Below, one piece after another: positions 1 to 5,515 of a stretch of 5,515 bases of DNA; the stretch's first letter is position 1, and the number at the start of each line of letters is the position of its first letter. The notes under the pieces were generated by a model. The model was not told where the DNA came from and made no database searches. It worked only from the letters and a program-made list of their open reading frames with translations. A program made the translations under genes and the position numbers. The stretch comes from Magnetococcales bacterium (GTDB lineage: Bacteria > Pseudomonadota > Magnetococcia > Magnetococcales > JADGCH01), in NCBI GenBank assembly GCA_015228995.1, contig JADGCM010000114.1, positions 1 to 5,515 on the forward strand, written 5' to 3'.

Positions 1-2237
1 AATGAATAGGGGTCAACGTCAATATCGATGCGAATAGCATGACGCGCAAACTGCTGCAGCCGTTGCTGTAGCAAACGAATGCCATTATGGAGTTGCCCAG
101 CCCGCTGCTCTTTGACCAGCAACTGCCAACGAAAACGGCGCCGCAGCTTAAAGACAGGAGACTGGGCCGGCCCTAAATAATGCACATCATTGTTGTCGGC
201 CGCCAGGGCCGGCAGCACCGTGCGTACTTGGTGGCAGAACTGTTCCCCCTCTTCCTGGTGGGGACAAGAAAAGCGGATTAGGGCGACGCGGTGCCAGGGC
301 GGGTAACCGGCATCATGCCGGAGGCGCTGCTCAACGGCAGCAAAACCATCCATATCGTGGTTGACAGCACTGCGGATGGCGTAATGGCTGGTGTCGAAAC
401 TTTGGATCACCACTTGCCCGGTCGTCTGCTCCCGTCCCGCCCGTCCTGCTACTTGCGTCAACAGCTGAAAGGTGCGCTCAGCAGCCCGGAAGTCTGGTTG
501 ACACAAGGAGCTTTCTGCCAACACCACCCCGACCAAAGCCAAGTTGGGAAAATGGTGCCCTTTGGCAACCATCTGAGTGCCAAGCAAGATATCAATGTCG
601 CCATTCTGGAAGGATGTCAATATTTCTGACACCATAGCGCTACCCTCCTTCAAAGCGACATCGCGGTCGAGCCGAGCTGTATGGGCATTGGCAAAAATCC
701 GCTTGGTCTCATCTTCTAACTGCTCAATGCCCGGGCCGAAATCGATCAAGCTCAACTGGCCGCAGCTGCCACAGATATCTGTCACCGGCTGCATGGCATC
801 GCAGTAGTGGCACAATAGCCGCTGCGGTTGTCGATGCAGGGTCAGCGGTACCGTGCAGTTGGGGCAGGTGACGACATGGCCACAACGACTGCACAGCAGT
901 GCTGGGGCGTAGCCACGGCGATTGAGGAACAACAAGACTTGGTGTTGCTGTCCCAATGCCTGCTCCATTGCGTCACGCAAGGCAGCGCCAATGAGCTGGC
1001 GATGCGTCATCTGCTGCCGTTCCTGACGTATATCAACTAATTGGATGGTCGGTAAGAGTGCACCAGTTGGTCTGGTATGGAGACGTAGATGGTGGTAGCG
1101 CCCCTGGGAGACGTTATGCAGCGATTCAAGCGATGGGGTCGCACTAGCCAGTAGCAGCACCGCTCCGGCACGTTGGGCCCGTACCACGGCCATATCACGG
1201 GCATGATAAGGCACGCCCTCTTCCTGTTTATAAGAGCGCTCATGCTCTTCGTCAACGATGATCAAACCGAGATCGATAAAGGGGGCAAAAATGGCGCTAC
1301 GGGTGCCGATCACGACCCGGGCCAAGCCAGCCCGTATCCGCTGCCACTGGTCAAAACGCTGTTGGGGTGGCATCGCCGAGTGGAAAACAGCGATCTCTAC
1401 CTGGAATCTGGCCTGGAAACGGTCGATGAGCTGGGGCACCAGGGCGATTTCTGGTACCATCAGCAGCACCTGCCGTCCCAATGCTAAGCAGCGATCCAAT
1501 ACGTGAAAATAAACCTCAGTCTTGCCGCTGCCAGTGATCCCCTGGAGTAAAAATGGGGCAAATCGCCTCTGTGGCAGTGCTTCACCCAGAGTTGTGACGC
1601 AGTGCCGTTGTTCTGCTGTCAGATCGGGGGGCAGCGTGGCCGCAGCTGGTGTGGGCGATGTTGCAACAGCGGTCGGCGTTGACCAGCGGAGGCGCCACTG
1701 GTCCTCAATGGCAATCAGTCCCAGACGGTCAAGACGGGGTAATGTTCGTGCCACCATGGTGCGGCCAAAACGTGCCGCTAGACTCTCCTGCCACAGGCCG
1801 TGCTGGCGGCGGCGGGCAATAGCTGTTGCCAAAGGGCGTATCGCTTCGGATAGCCGGGATAAGGCCGCATCGGTGGCCGTGCCATTCTCCAGTTGCCAGT
1901 AAATACGCCGCTTTTGCTGTGGGACCAGATGACCCGGCAGCGCGGTCTCTACCAGGGCGCCAAGAGGATGGAGATAATACCCCGACATCCATTCTAGCAA
2001 ATAGCGCAACTGTTGATCGAACAAAGGGGTGGGGTCTACCAGTGCCTGTAGCGGTCGTATGACTCCCTCGTGCCATTCTGGTTCGGTTGTCAGCCGCCAC
2101 AACAGACCGACGCGGCTGCTTTTCCCCACCGCAACCAGTACCAAACAGCCGAGCTGACAATCCCGCCGCAGGGACTCAGGGACCGAGTAGGTGAATAGGG
2201 CGCACTGGCGGACCGGCAGGGCAACTTGGGCAAACAA
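1..2237 (-). CDS. priA: Primosomal protein N' (PriA), replication-restart DNA helicase, 3' end cut by the window edge
   Basis: PriA recognises abandoned replication forks, unwinds DNA 3' to 5' and starts primosome assembly so that DnaB can be reloaded. The minus-strand frame reads without interruption for 745 codons to the left edge. It ends in Asp-Val-Asp-Pro-Tyr-Ser, close to the Asp-Val-Asp-Pro end of E. coli PriA (732 aa), so only a few residues should be missing. Visible parts are an N-terminal DNA-binding segment (Ala-Gln-Val-Ala-Leu-Pro-Val at 3-9), a Thr/Pro/Ala-rich linker (about 186-204), LTAEQ (206-210), Walker A GITGSGKTE with K239, DEEH at 329-332, SATP at 365-368 and NRRGY at 439-443. 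Eight zinc-binding cysteines follow (449, 452, 458, 461, 476, 479, 489, 492), spaced as in E. coli, then QVAGRAGR at 595-602. The start is taken as TTG at 2237 because it gives Met-Phe-Ala-Gln-Val-Ala-Leu-Pro-Val, matching the usual PriA N-terminus. No in-frame ATG or GTG lies nearby upstream. Identity is certain; the exact start is less so. Confidence 0.95.
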   Translation of the reverse strand, partial: MFAQVALPVRQCALFTYSVPESLRRDCQLGCLVLVAVGKSSRVGLLWRLTTEPEWHEGVIRPLQALVDPTPLFDQQLRYLLEWMSGYYLHPLGALVETALPGHLVPQQKRRIYWQLENGTATDAALSRLSEAIRPLATAIARRRQHGLWQESLAARFGRTMVARTLPRLDRLGLIAIEDQWRLRWSTPTAVATSPTPAAATLPPDLTAEQRHCVTTLGEALPQRRFAPFLLQGITGSGKTEVYFHVLDRCLALGRQVLLMVPEIALVPQLIDRFQARFQVEIAVFHSAMPPQQRFDQWQRIRAGLARVVIGTRSAIFAPFIDLGLIIVDEEHERSYKQEEGVPYHARDMAVVRAQRAGAVLLLASATPSLESLHNVSQGRYHHLRLHTRPTGALLPTIQLVDIRQERQQMTHRQLIGAALRDAMEQALGQQHQVLLFLNRRGYAPALLCSRCGHVVTCPNCTVPLTLHRQPQRLLCHYCDAMQPVTDICGSCGQLSLIDFGPGIEQLEDETKRIFANAHTARLDRDVALKEGSAMVSEILTSFQNGDIDILLGTQMVAKGHHFPNLALVGVVLAESSLCQPDFRAAERTFQLLTQVAGRAGREQTTGQVVIQSFDTSHYAIRSAVNHDMDGFAAVEQRLRHDAGYPPWHRVALIRFSCPHQEEGEQFCHQVRTVLPALAADNNDVHYLGPAQSPVFKLRRRFRWQLLVKEQRAGQLHNGIRLLQQRLQQFARHAIRIDIDVDPYS

Positions 2238-2244
2238 GAAAAAT

Positions 2245-2265
2245 TTATCCGTAGGATATAATCAT
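2245..2265 (-). other. Six-codon mini-ORF between the aminotransferase gene and priA
   Basis: An ATG at 2265 overlaps the aminotransferase TGA in an ATGA arrangement, as a following operon gene normally would. It encodes only Met-Ile-Ile-Ser-Tyr-Gly before TAA at 2247-2245. The priA TTG begins seven bases after that stop. It could be chance, a reinitiation relay that carries ribosomes to priA, or the true priA start broken by a one-base sequence error. The sequence alone cannot decide. Confidence 0.25.
2246..2258 (-). promoter_or_regulatory. Small hairpin with a GGAT ribosome-site candidate just before priA
   Basis: The minus strand reads TATCCTACGGATA, a perfect five-base-pair inverted repeat with a three-base loop, starting four bases after the aminotransferase stop codon. 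AATTTTTC follows and then the TTG taken as the priA start. The 3' arm contains GGAT, the only ribosome-site-like sequence at a workable distance from that TTG (nine or ten bases). The stem is too short and AT-rich to be a convincing terminator. If it forms, it could partly mask the ribosome site until a ribosome ending the previous gene opens it. That role is inference. Confidence 0.25.
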
Positions 2266-3368
2266 TCTGACATCACTACTTTTCTAACAGATTCAATGAC
2301 GTGATCTTGTTGGTCACGAGCCAAAAACGCGTGCATCGGTAGTGATAATACCTCTTTGGCTGCTTGGGCTGCGACGGGGAAATCGTGTTCTTGGTGGTGT
2401 AAAAGATCAACAAAAACAGGTTGCTGATGTAGGGAGATGGGATAATGGATCGCAGTAGGTACCCCCGCTGCGGCCAGACGATGCTGCACGCGATCACGAT
2501 CATGGACGCGGATGGTAAATTGGGAAAAGACACTGACGCAATCTGGTCGTATCACGGGCAGTCGCAGCCGATCTAGACCGCTCAAGCCAGTGAGATAGTG
2601 CTGGGCCTGTTGCTGACGAGCGGCCAGTTCAGCCTCAAAATGGGGTAACTTGGCTAATAAAATAGCGGCTTGTAGCGTATCCAAGCGGCCATTCAGTCCC
2701 AATACGGCGTGATGATAACGCATGGTCTGCCCATGCTCTCGTAACACCCGCAACCGCTCCATCAGCGCGTCATCGTCGGTGAACACCATGCCCCCATCCC
2801 CATAACAACCGAGCGGTTTAGAGGGAAAAAAAGATACCGCTGATGCGGTGCTGAGGGCTCCCGAACGGCGTCCCTTATAGCTCGATCCTAATGACTGACA
2901 GGCATCCTCCAGGCAGGGGATACCATGTTGGGAGGCAACGGCATTAATAGCATCGAAGTCGGCGCAATGGCCAAATAAACTCACTGGGATAATGGCCTTG
3001 GTGTGTGGTGTTATCGCCGCGGTAATTTTGTTTGGGTCCAAGGTCAGGGTATCTGGTTCGACGTCGACAAAAACCGGCTTGGCACCCAGCAGGGCAATGA
3101 CTTCAGCGGTAGCGATAAAAGTGAAAGGGGTGGTGATCACCTCATCTCCAGGAGCGATTCCCCAAGCCATCAGCACCGCCAATAGAGCGTCGGTTCCGGA
3201 CGAGAAGCCAACCCCATGGTGGGTGCCGACAAACTCTGCTAAACGTTTCTCAAGATCAGCCACTTGAGGACCGTTGATATAGCGACTGGTTTCTAAAACG
3301 GTACGGACGGCGGCATCAATATCTGCACGATAGGCGCGATACTGTGCCTGTAGATCAATAAATTCCAT
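2262..3368 (-). CDS. DegT/DnrJ/EryC1/StrS-family PLP-dependent sugar aminotransferase, WbpE/WlbC-like
   Basis: This 368-residue protein is a complete fold-type I aminotransferase of the family that adds amino groups to keto-sugar nucleotides. SGTDA at 57-61 should bind the PLP phosphate. Glu154-Asp155 fit the acidic pair contacting the pyridine nitrogen, and Lys184 in SFFPSKPLGCYGDGG is the Schiff-base lysine. Asn226 in LNGRLDTLQAA matches the asparagine contributed by the neighbouring subunit. From memory of the family, the stretches KAIIPVSLFGHCADFDAIN and FFPSKPLGCYGDGG closely match WbpE of Pseudomonas aeruginosa. WbpE transfers an amino group from glutamate to UDP-2-acetamido-3-keto-glucuronate on the way to a di-N-acetylated uronic acid of O-antigen. 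That exact substrate is inferred; other 3-keto nucleotide sugars are possible. The usual WbpA/WbpB/WbpD partners are not in the window. The start ATG overlaps the dapF stop by one base and has a GGAG sequence ten bases upstream. Family assignment is very secure, the WbpE-type substrate moderately so. Confidence 0.93.
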   Translation of the reverse strand: MEFIDLQAQYRAYRADIDAAVRTVLETSRYINGPQVADLEKRLAEFVGTHHGVGFSSGTDALLAVLMAWGIAPGDEVITTPFTFIATAEVIALLGAKPVFVDVEPDTLTLDPNKITAAITPHTKAIIPVSLFGHCADFDAINAVASQHGIPCLEDACQSLGSSYKGRRSGALSTASAVSFFPSKPLGCYGDGGMVFTDDDALMERLRVLREHGQTMRYHHAVLGLNGRLDTLQAAILLAKLPHFEAELAARQQQAQHYLTGLSGLDRLRLPVIRPDCVSVFSQFTIRVHDRDRVQHRLAAAGVPTAIHYPISLHQQPVFVDLLHHQEHDFPVAAQAAKEVLSLPMHAFLARDQQDHVIESVRKVVMSE

Positions 3369-4222
3369 CAGTTTGGTACTCCATCGAAAGGGGTGGTGAT
3401 ATAACCCACAAAAACTTCAGTGGCCGGGCCGGTCATGAGAACCCGATTGTCCTCATCACACCAAGTAATTTCCAGTGTACCGCCATCCAAGTGTACGGTC
3501 ACCTGTCGGTTGGTCAATTGGTGCCAAGCGGCGGCCACTACCGCAGCACAAGCTCCGGTGCCGCAGGCCGGGGTCAGGCCGCTGCCTCGTTCCCACACCC
3601 GGACGCGGATGTTATGACGATTGATCACCTGCACCAGTTCAATGTTGGTACGCTGTGGAAAAGCCGGGTGCTCCGATAGGCGCGGCCCTATTTGTTCGAG
3701 TGAGACTGCATCGGGGAGAGGATCAAAAACAACACAGTGCGGATTGCCCATCGACACCGCCGTAATACGGTACGTTTGTCCATCCAGTTGCAGAGGCTGG
3801 TTATAAACGGGGCCCGACCATATCGTGGGGATGTCGCGGCCTTCGAGACGTGGCATCCCCATATCGACACGCCACAGCCCATCAGCGGTGGCCTGGATAC
3901 GGATCAAACCGGCTAATGTCTCCAGAGAGAGGATATCCGCAGGGATGTGTCGGTGTCGGCGCAAATAAGAGGCGGCGCAACGGGCCGCATTGCCACACAT
4001 CTCTGCTTGGGAACCATCGGCATTGTAGATACGCATCAATGCGTGTGCTGTGGGGGTGGTGGCGGGTTGGAGCTCAACGACTTGGTCGCAGCCAACGCCC
4101 CAGCGTCGATTGGCCAGCGCCGCCGCTAAAGCGGCGGTAACGGTGACCGGCTGTTCTGTGTGGTCGAGATGGTCTAGTAGGACAAAATCATTGCCGAGGC
4201 CATGAAACTTAATAAATTTCAT
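3368..4222 (-). CDS. dapF: Diaminopimelate epimerase
   Basis: DapF interconverts LL- and meso-diaminopimelate in the cytoplasm without a cofactor, using two cysteines as acid and base. The 284-residue length is normal for the family. It begins KFIKFHGLGNDFVLLD, the standard N-terminal signature with the substrate-binding asparagine. The first catalytic cysteine is Cys76 in NADGSQAEMCGNAARC. The second is Cys220 in LTPACGTGACA, and MGNPHCVVF at 158-166 supplies further substrate contacts. Both halves of the pseudo-symmetric epimerase fold are present and intact. Its ATG overlaps the lysA stop by four bases (ATGA) with only a weak GAG-like ribosome site inside lysA, so translation is probably coupled to lysA. 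It supplies the meso isomer that LysA decarboxylates and that goes into peptidoglycan. One small variation is Gly-Cys-Asp-Gln at 44-47 where E. coli has Gly-Phe-Asp-Gln. Confidence 0.97.
   Translation of the reverse strand: MKFIKFHGLGNDFVLLDHLDHTEQPVTVTAALAAALANRRWGVGCDQVVELQPATTPTAHALMRIYNADGSQAEMCGNAARCAASYLRRHRHIPADILSLETLAGLIRIQATADGLWRVDMGMPRLEGRDIPTIWSGPVYNQPLQLDGQTYRITAVSMGNPHCVVFDPLPDAVSLEQIGPRLSEHPAFPQRTNIELVQVINRHNIRVRVWERGSGLTPACGTGACAAVVAAAWHQLTNRQVTVHLDGGTLEITWCDEDNRVLMTGPATEVFVGYITTPFDGVPN
3379..3382 (-). promoter_or_regulatory. Ribosome binding site for the WbpE-like aminotransferase gene
   Basis: The minus strand reads GGAG here, inside the last codons of dapF, with ten bases before the ATG at 3368. 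It is the clearest Shine-Dalgarno-like sequence in the cluster and supports this start. The spacing is a little long, and the one-base TGATG overlap with dapF also allows reinitiation. Confidence 0.5.
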
Positions 4223-5466
4223 AGCTCGTTGGCCAGTAATTGCTCAATCGTTTCACGTCGTCGCACCACAGCAAACTGGGAGCCATCCACCAACACCTCC
4301 GCCGCGCCGACACGACTGTTGTAATGGCTGCTCATGCTGAACCCATAAGCTCCGGTGGAGCGAATGACCAGCAGTTCACCCTCTTGAAATTCTGGTAACA
4401 GGCGATCACGGGCAAAAAAGTCCCCCGATTCGCAGATCGGACCCACAACGTCACTCAGCCACTCCGTCCGATCAAAGTGGCGTACTACCGGCAGTACCCC
4501 ATGCCAAGCGTTATATAAGGCGGGCCGGATCAGGTCATTCATGCCGGCGTCGGTGATGACAAAACAACGGTCATCTACCTGCTTAATATACTCAACCCGC
4601 GCCATCAAGATTCCGGCATTACCAACGATGGCGCGGCCTGGCTCTAAAATCAATTCGACATCGGTGAGGGGAGGGAGGTGGGCCTGTAAGGCTTCTGCCA
4701 ATTGCGCTGGGGTAGGGGGTTGATCGCCGTTTTCGTAAGGGATGCCCAAGCCACCGCCAACGTCGAGATAACGTATTGAGATCCCTTCTTGGTGCAGGGC
4801 TGGCAACAGCGCCACAATGCGATGCACAGCCTCGATAAAGGGCTGCAAAGTAGTCATTTGCGAGCCGATATGGCAATCGAGTCCAACCACCTCAATGTGG
4901 TTTAAGCGATTGGCCTGACGATAGAGACTCAGAGCCTGCTGATAAGGGATACCAAATTTGCTATGCCATAGACCAGTGGTCATGTGGGCATGGGTGTGGG
5001 CATCAACGTCTGGGTTGACGCGTAACGCAATTGGGGCACGGCAGCCGAACTGAGCAGCGACGCCATCGATGCGATAGAGCTCTGGCAGACTCTCGACATT
5101 AAACATGCGTATGCCGTAGTGCAAGGCGGCAGCAATTTCATCACGGCTTTTGCCCACCCCAGAGAAGACGATCCGTTCGCCTGGGCAGCCAGCGCGTTTG
5201 GCCCGCTCTAGTTCACCGCCCGATACGATATCGAGCCCGGAGCCTTGTGCTACCAGACGTTGTAGTAGAGTGAGATTGCTGTTCGCTTTAACCGAGTAAC
5301 AAATCAGATGGGGAGTCTGGCTAAAGGCGTTTTTAAAGGCCTGAAAATGGCGTGTTAGAGTGCGCTGTGAATAACAATAACACGGCGTACCGACAGTGGC
5401 GGCAATCTCCTCCAGGGCTACCTCTTCACAGTATAGTCGGTCACCAAGGTAGTGGAAATAATCCAT
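4219..5466 (-). CDS. lysA: Diaminopimelate decarboxylase
   Basis: LysA catalyses the last step of lysine synthesis, the PLP-dependent decarboxylation of meso-diaminopimelate to L-lysine and CO2. The 415-residue protein has the full fold-type III layout of a TIM barrel followed by a beta domain. Lys60 in CYSVKANSN forms the Schiff base with PLP. HIGSQ (199-203), GGGLG (237-241) and EPGR (275-278) bind PLP and substrate. Cys345 in the CESGD motif (345-349) is the cysteine reaching the partner subunit's active site, and Tyr374 in TGAYG contacts PLP. The start MDYFHYLGDRLYCEEVALEEIA is typical for the family, which supports the ATG at 5466. The frame stays open upstream to the window edge, but those codons do not look like LysA. 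No strong ribosome site precedes the ATG. lysA is the first complete gene of the cluster and overlaps dapF by four bases. Confidence 0.97.
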   Translation of the reverse strand: MDYFHYLGDRLYCEEVALEEIAATVGTPCYCYSQRTLTRHFQAFKNAFSQTPHLICYSVKANSNLTLLQRLVAQGSGLDIVSGGELERAKRAGCPGERIVFSGVGKSRDEIAAALHYGIRMFNVESLPELYRIDGVAAQFGCRAPIALRVNPDVDAHTHAHMTTGLWHSKFGIPYQQALSLYRQANRLNHIEVVGLDCHIGSQMTTLQPFIEAVHRIVALLPALHQEGISIRYLDVGGGLGIPYENGDQPPTPAQLAEALQAHLPPLTDVELILEPGRAIVGNAGILMARVEYIKQVDDRCFVITDAGMNDLIRPALYNAWHGVLPVVRHFDRTEWLSDVVGPICESGDFFARDRLLPEFQEGELLVIRSTGAYGFSMSSHYNSRVGAAEVLVDGSQFAVVRRRETIEQLLANEL

Positions 5467-5474
5467 AGCCCGGC

Positions 5475-5515
5475 TCAGGGTGTCCTGGGTTGGCCTGGGT
5501 TTTGGCCCTGTCTTT
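5475..5515 (-). CDS. Possible 3' end of an upstream gene (very short fragment)
   Basis: One minus-strand frame upstream of lysA runs in from the right edge and stops at a TGA (5477-5475), eight bases before the lysA ATG. Its last residues would be RQGQNPGQPRTP, a polar, proline- and glutamine-rich tail. In many gammaproteobacteria the gene before lysA encodes a small lipoprotein (LptM/YifL, also called LppL) with a disordered tail, which would fit. Nothing diagnostic, such as the lipobox, is inside the window. The other two frames are also open here, so this is only a guess from position and spacing. A stop this close would allow coupled translation of lysA, which lacks a good ribosome site of its own. 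Confidence 0.22.
   Translation of the reverse strand, partial: RQGQNPGQPRTP

Noticed and set aside
291..629. Plus-strand open frame of 112 codons
   Set aside because: It lies wholly within the minus-strand priA frame, which matches PriA residue by residue. It shows no recognisable protein family and is a shadow.
1522..1902. Plus-strand open frame of 126 codons rich in Arg, Ser and Ala
   Set aside because: It is antisense to the priA winged-helix, linker and Walker A region. Its composition is typical of an out-of-frame reading of GC-rich coding DNA.
1729..2160. Minus-strand open frame of 143 codons near the priA start
   Set aside because: It is on the same strand as priA but in another frame. 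The priA frame here gives the conserved N-terminal domain, while this one gives no known motif.
1..2237. priA as a frameshifted pseudogene
   Set aside because: Codon phase was checked at the start, Walker A, DEEH, SATP, all eight cysteines, QVAGRAGR and the left edge. All fall in one uninterrupted frame.
2238..2258. Hairpin followed by a T-run as a rho-independent terminator before priA
   Set aside because: The stem is only five base pairs with three A-T pairs, and the T-run (five Ts) is separated from it by AA. That is too weak for a terminator, and stopping here would cut priA off from its operon.
2257..2262. Perfect TATAAT on the plus strand
   Set aside because: The hexamer about 17 bases upstream (ACAAGA) is a poor -35 box, and a transcript would run antisense into the aminotransferase gene with no plus-strand gene to serve. 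AT-rich spacer DNA explains it.
3850..4140. Plus-strand open frames over dapF
   Set aside because: They lie antisense to catalytic parts of dapF and have no family features.

Overview
The window carries one tightly packed set of genes, all transcribed on the minus strand (right to left). In transcription order they are lysA (diaminopimelate decarboxylase), dapF (diaminopimelate epimerase), a PLP-dependent DegT/DnrJ/EryC1/StrS-type sugar aminotransferase resembling WbpE/WlbC, and priA (primosomal replication-restart helicase). The priA gene runs off the left edge only a few codons before its expected end. The only other DNA is a short piece upstream of lysA (5467-5515), which may hold the last codons of a preceding gene, and a 24-base spacer before priA. 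No stretch over 300 bases lacks a gene. I see no RNA genes, mobile elements, CRISPR arrays or convincing terminators.

The host is a bacterium that makes meso-diaminopimelate, and most likely a Gram-negative proteobacterium. The lysA-dapF pairing, the style of the LysA N-terminus and the WbpE-like sugar aminotransferase (an enzyme of nucleotide-sugar, O-antigen-type pathways) all point that way. Some details, such as the Gly-Cys-Asp-Gln segment in DapF and the wording around its second catalytic cysteine, recall alphaproteobacterial or other non-enteric proteins. I cannot assign a genus. Base composition is moderately GC-rich and looks uniform by eye, so nothing suggests recent foreign DNA.

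The genes are packed like a single operon. lysA and dapF overlap by four bases (ATGA), dapF and the aminotransferase overlap by one base (TGATG), and priA begins 24 bases after the aminotransferase stop, probably from a TTG codon. DapF converts LL-diaminopimelate to the meso form. LysA decarboxylates meso-diaminopimelate to lysine, and meso-diaminopimelate is also the peptidoglycan cross-linking residue. The aminotransferase probably serves surface polysaccharide synthesis, but none of its usual partner genes are in view. PriA restarts collapsed replication forks.

This is mostly ordinary core metabolism and replication DNA, and I found no convincing undescribed system. The points most worth checking are the orphan WbpE-like enzyme inside the lysA-dapF/priA cluster, the odd priA start region (TTG start, a six-codon mini-ORF and a small hairpin), and substitutions in the PriA N-terminal DNA-3'-end-binding segment.
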